A stretch of 36,925 nt of DNA, from the NCBI GenBank assembly GCA_020438445.1, contig JAGQUO010000011.1, positions 1 to 36,925 of the forward strand, written 5' to 3'. Positions 15,704 to 23,849 of this stretch are shown here, in pieces. The DNA comes from Solirubrobacterales bacterium. GTDB taxonomy: Bacteria > Actinomycetota > Thermoleophilia > Solirubrobacterales > 70-9. A program made the position numbers and the translations under genes. The notes under the pieces were generated by a model that saw nothing but the letters and a program-made list of their open reading frames with translations, was not told where the DNA came from and searched no databases. Every line of letters starts with the position of its first letter. Within the stretch, counting starts at the first letter, position 1.

Positions 15704-16623
15704 GCTTGGCCATCAGGTGAGGTGGTCTCCGAGTCCGGAGCTCTCGTGGGTTCGGTGGCGGCGCTCTCCGTGCGTTGCATGAACTCGATGACGCGGTCTC
15801 CCTCGGCGTCGGTCAGGTGCTTTCGCCAGGTCTGGGTCGAGTCGTAGAACTCGGTTTCTTCGATCACCCGTTCGAACTTCGGGGTCCATTCGAGCTCCGC
15901 GAATCGGCAGATCATGCGCATCGTGGCCTCCGGCTCAGTGATCAGCCGCTCGTAGGTGAGCTCTTGGACGCGCCCGGGAAGCTGTGCCGAATTCGCCGCG
16001 ATGTCGTCGAGATCGAGGCGAATCTTGAGCGCCGTCGACAATTGCGGTCCGCCCCCGAGATCGCTCCAGGTCGCCATGTAATGGTCGGGTACCTCTCCCC
16101 ACTGCCAACCGGGGCTGCCGGGGGCGCTGGTGACGTCGAGCCAGCCCGCCTTGATCCAGGAGCTGACTACCGACCGCGGATCGCGCTGCAGGAAGAGGAA
16201 GCTCGCATCGGGATAGATGCGATCGAAGTAGGCCATCCGGGCCCAGCCGGTGACCTTGACCAAAAGCCGGCTCCGCCCGTGGAAGTGCAGGATCCTCGCG
16301 GTTGCGGAGCGGACCGGGTCCAGCCAGTCCGGGTTGAGGTCATCGGGCACCTGCGGGCTCTGGCGGCGCGAGAACCCCGGCAGGTACTCCTCCCAGAACC
16401 GATAGGCCTCAAACGGCTTTGGAAAAGCCTTCGCCTCCTTCATCCTCCGAGGTAGGGGAGCTGCATAGAGCCGCGAGAATGCCGAGAGCCAGTGCTGACG
16501 CGGAAAGGTCTCGTTGAAGGTCGAGAGCCAGCCCAGGGCTTCGTGGAAGGCGAGGACGCGGTGGAGGAACGTCGATCCGCAGCGGCCGGTGCCGACGATG
16601 ATCAGAGGGCGTTGCCCAGACAT
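15700..16623 (-). CDS. Sulfotransferase (family 3 type), first gene of pair
   Basis: This 307-residue PAPS-dependent sulfotransferase has its phosphosulfate loop right at the N-terminus (IIVGTGRCGSTFLHRVL, about 8-24). FLFLQRDPRSVVSSWIKAGW supplies the 3'-phosphate-binding Arg and Ser. VQELTYERLITEPEATMRMICRFAEL is the usual C-terminal YExL region. ATG 16623 is chosen because the motif begins 8 residues later; the longer reading to 16728 adds an Arg-rich stretch of no family character. It differs clearly in sequence from its partner, so the pair are probably specific for different positions or sugars. Confidence 0.89.
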   Translation of the reverse strand: MSGQRPLIIVGTGRCGSTFLHRVLAFHEALGWLSTFNETFPRQHWLSAFSRLYAAPLPRRMKEAKAFPKPFEAYRFWEEYLPGFSRRQSPQVPDDLNPDWLDPVRSATARILHFHGRSRLLVKVTGWARMAYFDRIYPDASFLFLQRDPRSVVSSWIKAGWLDVTSAPGSPGWQWGEVPDHYMATWSDLGGGPQLSTALKIRLDLDDIAANSAQLPGRVQELTYERLITEPEATMRMICRFAELEWTPKFERVIEETEFYDSTQTWRKHLTDAEGDRVIEFMQRTESAATEPTRAPDSETTSPDGQA

Positions 16624-16630
16624 TCGGCAA

Positions 16631-16636
16631 AAACTA
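16631..16636 (-). promoter_or_regulatory. -10-like TAGTTT, leaderless promoter of sulfotransferase pair
   Basis: On the minus strand TAGTTT is followed by 7 bases and ATG 16623. It stands in an unusually AT-rich patch, and no Shine-Dalgarno sequence is present. Confidence 0.55.
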
Positions 16637-16850
16637 ACACCCGATGCGCGCCCCGTGACAACGCAGTTGCGACGTGGGCGGTCAGGTCGTGGACGAACGT
16701 CCGGTCGCTGCTCGGTTGCTTCGGCCACCGGGAGTGCCTTCCGATAGCGGTGGGGACCAAGGGTGGATACCCGCTCGCGGCCGCTGAACGGATCGGATCA
16801 TCTCCAAGCTCGCAAAGATCGCTGCATGTGCACTCGCCGGGCTGGTCGCG

Positions 16851-18185
16851 ATGGCCATTTGGTCCGGCTCCGAGTCGGCCTCCGCCGCCTCCGGCTGCGA
16901 TCTCGTTGTCGCTCCTGACGGCTCCGACTCCGCGGCGGGTACCGACGCAGCGCCCCTGAAGTCCGTCACCACGCTGCTCGGCGAGCTGCAATCCGGTCAG
17001 ACCGGCTGCCTCCGCGAGGGAACCTACGTCGACCGGCAATTCGAGATCAGGACTCCCGGCGTGACTCTGACCAGCTACCCGGGAGAGCGCGCGACGCTGC
17101 GCGGGCAGCTGCGGATCGGCTACAAGGCCGACGGATCGGTCGCTGAGAACATGAACCTCGACGGTCGAAATTCCGACGGCCTGCTCGGACCCCTCATCTA
17201 CGCCGACGACGTCATCCTCCGCGGCAACGACATCACCAACCATCACGAGTCGATCTGCGTCGCCGTCTCCTCCTACAAGAACGAGGGACCTACGCGCGGC
17301 GTCCTGATCGAGGACAACGTGATCCACGATTGCGGCGAGCTCCCGGCGACGAATCACCATCACGGCATTTACGTCTCCAACGCGACTGGAACCGTGATCC
17401 GCGGCAACGTGATCTACGGTAACGCCGACCGCGGGGTGCAGCTCTATCCCAACGCCGATGACTCGGTCGTGACCGGGAACATCATCGACGGCAACGGCGA
17501 GGGCGTGATCTTCGGCGGTGGACGGGATTCGTCCTCGGACGACAACCTCGTTGCGAACAACGTGATCACCGGCTCGACGATCCGCTGGAACATCCAGTCG
17601 AACTGGCAGGGCCCGGTCGGCTCCGGCAACATCGCCCGCGGTAACTGCGTCTGGAGCGAGCGCGGGGGCTACTACGGCGGACGGGACCCCGAAGGCGGCG
17701 GGATCCAGGAGATGAGCGGTGCCCGTGCATTCGACAACGTCGTTGCCGACCCCGGCTATGCCGATGCCAACGCCGGTAACTACAGGGTGAGTGCGAGTAG
17801 CCCCTGTCTGGATGTCCTGGGCGGCAAGCTGCCGCAGGTGCCCGAGCAGCCGTCTGGACCCGAGCCCGGCTCCGACGGCGAATCGGCCTGCGCGCCGACT
17901 GGTGGGGTAGAAGCCCGGCGGTCCATGGTCGGAGGACAGCACCGCGATCGGCTGATCGGCGGATCGGGTAGCGATCGCCTTGCGGGGAAGGGTGGCGGCG
18001 ACAAGATCGTTGGAGGCAACGGCGGCCCCGATTGTCTTCTCGGCGGCAGCGGTCCCGACCGGATCCGGGCGGTGAACGGGCGTCGCGACGTCGTCACGTG
18101 CGGCCACGGACGGGATCGGGCCACCGTCGAGCGAGGTGACCGCGTTCGTGGGTGCGAGCGCGTGATCGTCCGCCGCCACGGCTGA
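16851..18185 (+). CDS. Secreted right-handed parallel beta-helix protein with RTX-like tail
   Basis: The protein has about 444 residues. The body (about 30-320) is a parallel beta-helix with repeated N-x-I rungs (ILRGNDITN, VIRGNVIYGN, VVTGNIIDGN, LVANNVITG), as in polysaccharide lyases, epimerases and NosD-like proteins. A conserved ATNHHHGIYV sits at a likely active face. The tail (about 360-444) has GG-x-G-x-D repeats (LIGGSGSDRLAGKGGGD, IVGGNGGPD, LLGGSGPDRI) of the RTX calcium-binding type and ends in an Arg/Asp-rich CGHGRDRA and RGCERV motif. In-frame codons before 16851 (KLAKIAACALAGLVA) form the first half of a signal peptide but contain no ATG, GTG or TTG after the stop at 16785. The true start may be a rare ATC near 16797-16800. 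Its neighbour is a paralogue. It may bind, cut or epimerise the exported polymer. Confidence 0.85.
   Translation: MAIWSGSESASAASGCDLVVAPDGSDSAAGTDAAPLKSVTTLLGELQSGQTGCLREGTYVDRQFEIRTPGVTLTSYPGERATLRGQLRIGYKADGSVAENMNLDGRNSDGLLGPLIYADDVILRGNDITNHHESICVAVSSYKNEGPTRGVLIEDNVIHDCGELPATNHHHGIYVSNATGTVIRGNVIYGNADRGVQLYPNADDSVVTGNIIDGNGEGVIFGGGRDSSSDDNLVANNVITGSTIRWNIQSNWQGPVGSGNIARGNCVWSERGGYYGGRDPEGGGIQEMSGARAFDNVVADPGYADANAGNYRVSASSPCLDVLGGKLPQVPEQPSGPEPGSDGESACAPTGGVEARRSMVGGQHRDRLIGGSGSDRLAGKGGGDKIVGGNGGPDCLLGGSGPDRIRAVNGRRDVVTCGHGRDRATVERGDRVRGCERVIVRRHG
17310..17681 (+). repeat. Tandem duplicated coding block, copy 1
   Basis: This 372-base block matches 18751-19122 at most positions with no insertions or deletions. 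It codes for the HHHGIYV-to-GGYYGG part of the beta-helix. Many third-position bases are also identical, pointing to recent duplication or gene conversion. Confidence 0.85.
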
Positions 18186-18204
18186 GCCCGATAGGCGCTG
18201 AAGC

Positions 18205-18210
18205 TAAACT
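18205..18210 (+). promoter_or_regulatory. -10-like TAAACT before second beta-helix gene
   Basis: TAAACT stands 9 bases before TTG 18220 and just 19 bases after the first paralogue's stop. It could give the second copy its own near-leaderless transcript. Confidence 0.4.
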
Positions 18211-18219
18211 CGTGGCCGG

Positions 18220-19275
18220 TTGGGACACCGTCTGCAAGCCCTGCTGCCACTCGCGCTCGTCGCGATCGTGCTGGGTGCGGTCTTCGGCGGTGCGGGAAGC
18301 GGAGAGGACCACGCCACGCCCACGGTCAGCGACAGGGAGCCCGCGGCGAAAGCCCCATCGCCGAGGATCGAATGTGACGCCGTTCTCGCCGTCGGAGATG
18401 AAGCTGCGGATTTCATCGCTGGGCTGGACAGCGGTGAGACCGGCTGCCTTCGCGGTGGAGTGCACGAAGCCGACGGTGTCGTTTCGATCACGGCGCCCGA
18501 CGTCGAGCTGACCAGCTATCCCGGCGAGAGGGCGACGCTCAGGGGCCGGCTCTGGGTCGAGCCCGAAGCCGATCGGGCGGTCGTGGCCGGGCTCACTCTC
18601 GATGGCCGGAATCCGGAGTCCAAGCCCAGCCCGACCGTGAATGCGGACGGCGTGGTCCTGCGCGGCAACGAAATCAGCAACAGCCACACGACGATCTGCG
18701 TGAGCGTCAACGATTACGGGGGGGAGCCGCCTCCGCGCGGGGTCGTGATCGAAGACAACGTGATCCACGACTGCGGCGAGCTTCCGGCCACCAACCACCA
18801 TCACGGGATCTACGTGGCTGACGCGGAAGGCACGGTGATTCGCGACAACCTGATCTACGGTAATGCCGACCGCGGGGTGCAGCTCTATCCCAATGCCGAT
18901 GACTCGGTCGTGACCGGGAACATCATCGACGGCAATGGCGAGGGCGTGATCTTCGGCGGGGGACCGGAATCGTCCTCCGACGACAACCTCGTCGCCAACA
19001 ACGTGATCACCAACTCGACGATCCGCTGGAACATCCAGTCGAGCTGGCAGGGACCGGTCGGATCCGGCAACGTCGCCCGCGACAACTGCGTCTGGAGCGA
19101 GCGCGGGGGCTACTACGGAGGAGGGGACCCGCGAGGCAGCGGGATCCAGGAGATGGACAGCGCCCGGGCATTCGACAACCTCGTGGCCGACCCCGGCTAT
19201 GCCGACGTCGCCGGCGGCGACTACAGCTTGAGCGCCAGCAGCCCCTGCCTGGATGTCCTCGGTTCACATCCGTGA
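18220..19275 (+). CDS. Secreted right-handed parallel beta-helix protein, paralogue without RTX tail
   Basis: This 351-residue paralogue of the preceding gene has a full N-terminal signal or anchor sequence (LLPLALVAIVLGAVFGG, about 8-24) after a TTG start. It shares the CLRxGxH/Y region, LTSYPGERATLRG, the ATNHHHGIYV motif and the long near-identical rung block with copy 1. The two proteins end the homology at SASSPCLDVLG, after which this copy stops four residues later while the other continues into the RTX-like tail. The product would be released or membrane-held without a calcium-binding module. The fold is clear; the activity is unknown. A TTG start with no Shine-Dalgarno sequence suggests modest expression. 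Confidence 0.86.
   Translation: MGHRLQALLPLALVAIVLGAVFGGAGSGEDHATPTVSDREPAAKAPSPRIECDAVLAVGDEAADFIAGLDSGETGCLRGGVHEADGVVSITAPDVELTSYPGERATLRGRLWVEPEADRAVVAGLTLDGRNPESKPSPTVNADGVVLRGNEISNSHTTICVSVNDYGGEPPPRGVVIEDNVIHDCGELPATNHHHGIYVADAEGTVIRDNLIYGNADRGVQLYPNADDSVVTGNIIDGNGEGVIFGGGPESSSDDNLVANNVITNSTIRWNIQSSWQGPVGSGNVARDNCVWSERGGYYGGGDPRGSGIQEMDSARAFDNLVADPGYADVAGGDYSLSASSPCLDVLGSHP
18751..19122 (+). repeat. Tandem duplicated coding block, copy 2
   Basis: This is the partner of 17310-17681, collinear over 372 bases. See that entry for the comparison. Confidence 0.85.
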
Positions 19276-19342
19276 GCGACCGGTATCGCAGTCGTCGACG
19301 GGCCGGCTCGTTTCCGCGGCACGCATTACGATCCTCCGCCTG

Positions 19343-20140
19343 ATGCTCAACGAACGTTTCCGAATCCGCGTTCGGCGACGGCTCGGCCTGCCGGTCAAGG
19401 CTCCGGCAGGGTGGAGTGCCGGTCCGCCGGACTTCGTCGGCGTCGGCACCCAGCGGTCGGGCACCACGTGGTGGTTTCGCCAGATCATCCGCCACCCCGG
19501 GATCGTCGCTCCCTGGGGTAAGGAGAGGCATTACTTCGATCCGTTCTGGGGCGAGGCGTTCTCAGCCGAGGACCGGGAGGCGTACGGGGAGCTCTTTCCC
19601 CGTCCGGCCGGAGCACTGACCGGGGAATGGACTCCCCGGTACATGTACGACCCCTGGGCGCTACCGTTGCTGGGCGAGGCGGCTCCCGATGCCCGGATCC
19701 TGGTCCTGCTGCGTGACCCGTGGAGGCGCTTCCTCTCCGGAGTGGCGCACGAGGAGCGGGTCCTGGCGCGCGACCTCGGTCGATCGAACGGCGATTACCT
19801 GCGGCTGATGATCAGACACGACGCCCTGCAGCGCAGTCTCTACGCCGGGCAGATCGAACGCATCAATACCTATTTCGATCCCGCCCGCGTCCTGATCCTC
19901 CAATACGAGCGGTGCGTGAACGATCCGGACGCGGAGTTGTCGCGAACGCTCTCGTTCCTCGGACTCGATCCTCCCGAGTCCGGGCTCGAGGTCGACCGGC
20001 GTGCTCCCGCCCCGCCGCCGGCGTCGGGACTGCCGTCAGCCGTCGAGGAGGACGTGCGGGCGCAGCTGGCCGCCGACGTCCGCGCGCTGGTCGAGCTGGA
20101 GCCCGAGATCGATCCTGAGCTCTGGCCGGAATGCAGGTGA
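19343..20140 (+). CDS. Sulfotransferase (heparan/glycolipid type)
   Basis: This 265-residue PAPS-dependent sulfotransferase resembles the NDST/heparan and Stf0-like group in its core. It has the loop FVGVGTQRSGTTWWFRQI (about 31-48), then HPGIVAPWGKERHYFD, GEWTPRYMYDP and ARILVLLRDPWRRFLSG, the 3'-phosphate motif. The GExxPxY and KExHYFD blocks are typical of enzymes acting on glycosaminoglycan-like chains. ATG 19343 is chosen because the longer reading to 19253 would overlap the preceding gene; TACGAT lies 10 bases upstream. The stop overlaps the next glycosyltransferase by 10 bases, so the two are co-expressed. Confidence 0.88.
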   Translation: MLNERFRIRVRRRLGLPVKAPAGWSAGPPDFVGVGTQRSGTTWWFRQIIRHPGIVAPWGKERHYFDPFWGEAFSAEDREAYGELFPRPAGALTGEWTPRYMYDPWALPLLGEAAPDARILVLLRDPWRRFLSGVAHEERVLARDLGRSNGDYLRLMIRHDALQRSLYAGQIERINTYFDPARVLILQYERCVNDPDAELSRTLSFLGLDPPESGLEVDRRAPAPPPASGLPSAVEEDVRAQLAADVRALVELEPEIDPELWPECR

Positions 20141-21285
20141 AGCTGGTCTGGCTGATGGGATACGGCGGCCCGTATCCCGGCTCCTCGATCCCGCTCCTGC
20201 GCGCTGCGCTCGACGAGGCGGACCGGCGGGACTGGGAATCGCTCGTGGTGTTCGGCGAGGAGGCCGCCGCTCGTCCCTGGTTCAGCGAGCTCCGCGACGA
20301 TGGATATCGCGTCGAGACGACGGGGTCGTCGCCGGCGCAGACATTCGCCCGAGTCGGATCGATTCTCGGTTCGGCGCCGCAAGCGACCATCCTCCACACC
20401 CACTACTCGCGCTTCGACATGGCCGCCGCTCTGCGTTCGCTGTTCGCGCGTCCTCCGCGGCCGCCGGTGTTCTGGCACGTTCGCACCGCGCTCCAAGGCT
20501 CGGCTGCGAAGCGGGCGCGCAACGCCGTTCGCTTCGGCCTCGTGGGGCGTTCGATCGATGCGATCTTCACACCGTCGAGCGACCTCCGCGACCAGGTCAT
20601 CGCTCGCGGTGCCGCATCCGGCAAGGTCCATGTCCTGCCACACGGGCTCGATACCGACCGGTTCTCCCGCCGCACGGAAGCCGAGCGATCCGCCGCGCGG
20701 CGGGAGCTCGGAATCGATGAGAACGCGACGGTCCTGCTCCACTTCGGCTGGGACTGGCACCGAAAGGGGGGTGACCTCTTCCTCGAGGCCGTGCGTCAGT
20801 TAGCTCGCGGGGCCCGAGACCGGCCGCTCGTCGCGTTGAGCAGTCAAGGTGGGGAGGAGGCCAGATCGCTCGCCAAGCAGCTCGGCATCGAAGAGCAGGT
20901 CGTGGTCCTGCCCGCAACCGACCGGGTCGAGGTCCTGCATGCGGCCGCCGACCTTGTCGTGGCTTCGAGCCGGGCCGAGGGCGGGATGCCGCCGTTCGCG
21001 GTCGCGGAGGCTCTCAGTCGGGGAACGCCGGTCGTCGCCACCGACATCCCCGACCATGCTTACGCTGCGGAGAGGACCGCAGCGTGCCGCCTTGCCGCTC
21101 ATACGGGTGGCGCGATCGCGGACCAGATCGTCGCTACGCTCGAGCGCTCACCCGAGGTCGCGGCAGCGGAGGCGGAGGAAGCCAATGCGTGGATAGTCCG
21201 CGAGAAGAGTATGTCGGCGTGGGTCTCGGCAATGTTCGGCTACTACGACGACGCTCTCCGCCGGCGCGGTCACCACGGCGTATGA
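20131..21285 (+). CDS. GT4-family glycosyltransferase
   Basis: This is a GT-B fold enzyme of 384 residues. The acceptor domain starts MQVKLVWLMGYGGPYPGSSIPLL and contains ILHTHYSRFDMAAAL. The hinge reads VHVLPHGLDTDRF. The donor domain shows LLHFGWDWHRKGGDLFLEAV, VVLPATDRVEVLHAAADLVV and the nucleotide-binding EGGMPPFAVAEALSRGTPVVATDI. In the usual EX7E motif, the first Glu is in RAEGGMPP and the second in VAEALS. The gene overlaps the upstream sulfotransferase by 10 bases, which suggests that the enzymes work on the same unit. Sugar specificity is unknown. Confidence 0.9.
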   Translation: MQVKLVWLMGYGGPYPGSSIPLLRAALDEADRRDWESLVVFGEEAAARPWFSELRDDGYRVETTGSSPAQTFARVGSILGSAPQATILHTHYSRFDMAAALRSLFARPPRPPVFWHVRTALQGSAAKRARNAVRFGLVGRSIDAIFTPSSDLRDQVIARGAASGKVHVLPHGLDTDRFSRRTEAERSAARRELGIDENATVLLHFGWDWHRKGGDLFLEAVRQLARGARDRPLVALSSQGGEEARSLAKQLGIEEQVVVLPATDRVEVLHAAADLVVASSRAEGGMPPFAVAEALSRGTPVVATDIPDHAYAAERTAACRLAAHTGGAIADQIVATLERSPEVAAAEAEEANAWIVREKSMSAWVSAMFGYYDDALRRRGHHGV

Positions 21286-21297
21286 ACGATTCGGCCC

Positions 21298-22224
21298 TCA
21301 GCCCGACGCGATCCGATCTGACTCTTCGAGCCAGGCGGTGAGATCGAGGCCGATGAGCTCGCGCAGCTCCCGGCACTGGTTCTCGACCTCGGGCAGGAGG
21401 GCCGCGGCCACTGCCGGCGGGATTCGGCCTCGTGGGCGGTTTCGGGTGTTGAGACGGGACAGCCGCGACTGGAGCCACTCCCGTGAGTCCTCTGTCGTGA
21501 CCACCCGCAGCGCCCTTCGAACCGACGTCGGCGGGCGCTTCACGAGGCGCTGAAACCCCGGAACGCGGGCCTCCTTGTTCGCGTTGACGATGCGGATCTC
21601 CGGATCGAAGTCCGAATCCACCCCGAGAAACCGGCAGACCCCGCGGAATGCGCCTGCGGTGTCACGCTTGAAGTCGTCGAAGACGACGATGTGAATGCTC
21701 TCCCGTCCGAAGAGATCGAAGTAGGCCTTGAGCTGCTCCGCGTAGCGGAACGCCGACCGGTAGGACGCCGGCGGGAATCCGGGGGGTGCGCCACCCCGCA
21801 CCCTCTCCTCGTCGAGTGCGAGCGCCGATTCGAGATCGCGCACCGGCTCGATGCCCATGTGCACGAACTCGGAATGAAGCGCCGGTACCGCCGTGATCGG
21901 ATTCCGGATCATCGCGATCAACTGCGCGTCCGGGCGAAACGCCTTGATCCGCTCGCCGCTCCCTCGCGAGTACAGGTACCAGACTGACGCCTCTCCAAGG
22001 CGACGGCCCTGAAGCGTCTCGAACCAACTCAGGTACTCGGTTAGCGTCTTGCGGCGCCGACCCGGATGCATCTGTTGACGCCCGAAGAGCTGATCGTCGG
22101 CGAAGAAGTGGGTCTCCTTCCGCGGGCACATGCCGATCTCCGGGTGCTGCCCGAGATAGTCGGCGAGCGCGCTGGTCCCGCACTTCGGGGCACCGATGAG
22201 AAAGAAGTCCGGTCCGCGGGTCAT
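21298..22224 (-). CDS. Sulfotransferase (family 1, heparan-type)
   Basis: This PAPS-dependent sulfotransferase of 308 residues has the loop FFLIGAPKCGTSALADYLGQHPEI (about 7-30), a KETHFF block, GEASVWYLYS, and the 3'-phosphate strand AQLIAMIRNPITAVPALHSEFV. HIVVFDDFKRDTAGAFRGVCRFLGVD is the late motif found in heparan sulfotransferases and their bacterial relatives. ATG 22224 is preferred because family members begin with a P-D-F-F-I-I-G-type strand just after Met; ATG 22254 would add 10 residues. It lies 62 bases after the flippase gene on the same strand, with a possible promoter of its own between them. It ends convergently 12 bases from the glycosyltransferase at 21285. Confidence 0.89.
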   Translation of the reverse strand: MTRGPDFFLIGAPKCGTSALADYLGQHPEIGMCPRKETHFFADDQLFGRQQMHPGRRRKTLTEYLSWFETLQGRRLGEASVWYLYSRGSGERIKAFRPDAQLIAMIRNPITAVPALHSEFVHMGIEPVRDLESALALDEERVRGGAPPGFPPASYRSAFRYAEQLKAYFDLFGRESIHIVVFDDFKRDTAGAFRGVCRFLGVDSDFDPEIRIVNANKEARVPGFQRLVKRPPTSVRRALRVVTTEDSREWLQSRLSRLNTRNRPRGRIPPAVAAALLPEVENQCRELRELIGLDLTAWLEESDRIASG

Positions 22225-22234
22225 GGGCCCTGGG

Positions 22235-22240
22235 ATTATC
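22235..22240 (-). promoter_or_regulatory. -10-like GATAAT before sulfotransferase
   Basis: GATAAT reads on the minus strand 10 bases before ATG 22224. The surrounding 13-mer CGATAATCCCAGG (22229-22241) is repeated exactly before the BY-kinase gene at 29782-29794. Confidence 0.45.
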
Positions 22241-22286
22241 GCGAAGCTCTTCATCGTTCCGGGGCCGACAGCGAAACTCGGATGTC

Positions 22287-23849
22287 CTATCCCGGCAGCA
22301 TCGGCTCCCCTTCGTCTTCGAGCAGTTCCTCGTCGCCTTCGACATCGACGGCCTTGCCCGGTCGTTGCCGCGCGACCCGGACGAGGCCCAGCAGCTCACC
22401 GCCGAGGCCGGGGGCCAGTAGGCGCAGACCGAGAAGGTAGACCGCGACCCCGGCGAGCCCCTCCGCTGTGAGCAGCAGCAGTCCGAGGACGGTTCCGCGG
22501 TCGGCGGCGTTGACGATCAGGTTCTCGAGCGGGAACAGCACCGCGATCATCACCACTGCGGCTGCCGCCGCCGGGGCGATCGCTGCGAGGAAGGCGCGAA
22601 CCGGAATCCCCATCGCGCCACGGGCGAGCAGGATCGCGACCGCGGCGCCGGCGGTCGCGTCGACTGAGATCCCGACGCCGACCCCGTAGAGCCCGATAAG
22701 CGGGGTCAAGGCGAGCATCGCCGCTGCCCCCGTGAACACACCGATCGCGTTCACGCGGGTGCGCTTCGCCGGAATCCCGGTTCCCTTGAAGCCCTCGCCG
22801 ATCTCCGCTGCGATCGTCTGCGCCGGGATGAACAGGCAGACAGCCGCCGTGACCTGGCCGGCAACGCTCCAGCGATCGCCGAACACGAGGACCGCCAGCG
22901 GCTCCCCGAGCGGCGCCAGGATCAGGCCCATCGGCATCGCCACCACCGACGACCATCGCAGGGTCCGAAGCAGTGCGGGCTTGAAGCGCTCGCGATCGGT
23001 CGCGATCCGCGCGAACGCCGGAAAGACGACATAGGAGATCCCTGCGACGAGCAGCGAGTACGGGGTGGTGACGATCCGGTTCGCGTACTGAAGCTGGCCG
23101 ACGGAGCTCTGGTTCAGCATCCCACCGGCGACGAACACCGGCACCTGGTCGCCGACGCGGCGGATCGCGGTGCCGGCCAGAACGTGGCGCCCGTACCCGA
23201 CCAGCTCCCGCCACATCGGGAATGACACCAGGCGCCACCGGGGACGCCATTGGACCAGCCCCCACGAGAGCGCAACATCGACCACGGCCTGGGCGTACAT
23301 GCCGATGACCAGACCCCAGACCCCGAGTCCCTGCGAGGTTGCGATGATCGAGGCGATGCCGAACGCGAGGATGGAAGCCGGCTCGACGATCAGCCGGCGC
23401 AGGAAGGAGAAGCGTCTCTGCAGGATCGCGTTCGGGACGGTGCGGGCCGATTGCAGGAACAGGATCCCGGCGCTCACCGCCGCGACCTCGCCGACGGTCC
23501 GGCTACCGAAGAAGGCGGCGATCAGCGGCGCGACGGCGACGGCGAGCGCCGCGAGGATCACCCCGGCGCCGATGGTCGCCACGGTCGCCGTTGAAGCGGC
23601 CTCGTCGATCCGGTCCTCGCGGTGGACGAGAGCGGCCAGCATTCCCGACCCGGCGAGCAGGAGGCCGAAACCGACGAGTACCGATCCGGAGGTGTACTGG
23701 CCGAGCTCCTCCGGCGTCACCAGCCGGGCGAGGACGACGAACGTGATCAGCGTGATGACCCGGCCGAGCAGGAATCCGCCTCCCGCGAGGCTGACCCCCC
23801 TGATGACAGTGCCGGTTAGCCCTCCCCGGCCGTCGCCTCCGTCGTTCAC
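22287..23849 (-). CDS. Wzx-type lipid-linked oligosaccharide flippase
   Basis: This 520-residue integral membrane protein belongs to the MOP superfamily (polysaccharide synthesis type), with about 12-14 hydrophobic segments. It should move undecaprenyl-diphosphate-linked repeat units across the membrane. Family features include an early LLGRVITLITFVVLARLVTPEELGQYT segment, FLQSARTVPNAILQRRFSFLRR and the PLGEPLAVLVFGDRW region. The C-terminus adds an acidic tail (DVEGDEELLEDEGEP). GTG 23849 overlaps the deacetylase stop by 4 bases (GTGA), which fixes the start; the longer reading through 24248 is in the wrong frame for that gene. It is the third gene of the operon that opens with the C5-epimerase. 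Confidence 0.92.
   Translation of the reverse strand: MNDGGDGRGGLTGTVIRGVSLAGGGFLLGRVITLITFVVLARLVTPEELGQYTSGSVLVGFGLLLAGSGMLAALVHREDRIDEAASTATVATIGAGVILAALAVAVAPLIAAFFGSRTVGEVAAVSAGILFLQSARTVPNAILQRRFSFLRRLIVEPASILAFGIASIIATSQGLGVWGLVIGMYAQAVVDVALSWGLVQWRPRWRLVSFPMWRELVGYGRHVLAGTAIRRVGDQVPVFVAGGMLNQSSVGQLQYANRIVTTPYSLLVAGISYVVFPAFARIATDRERFKPALLRTLRWSSVVAMPMGLILAPLGEPLAVLVFGDRWSVAGQVTAAVCLFIPAQTIAAEIGEGFKGTGIPAKRTRVNAIGVFTGAAAMLALTPLIGLYGVGVGISVDATAGAAVAILLARGAMGIPVRAFLAAIAPAAAAAVVMIAVLFPLENLIVNAADRGTVLGLLLLTAEGLAGVAVYLLGLRLLAPGLGGELLGLVRVARQRPGKAVDVEGDEELLEDEGEPMLPG

Noticed and set aside
17340-17490. Mannuronan C5-epimerase (AlgE/AlgG) assignment for the beta-helix proteins
   Set aside because: The layout is similar, but the catalytic DPHD motif is absent; only NHHHGIY is seen at a comparable place, so the activity is left open.
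16602-18179. 525-residue minus-strand ORF opposite the first beta-helix gene
   Set aside because: It mirrors the beta-helix rungs as Val/Asp/His repeats, and the paralogue gives the same shadow; the plus-strand protein is the conserved one.
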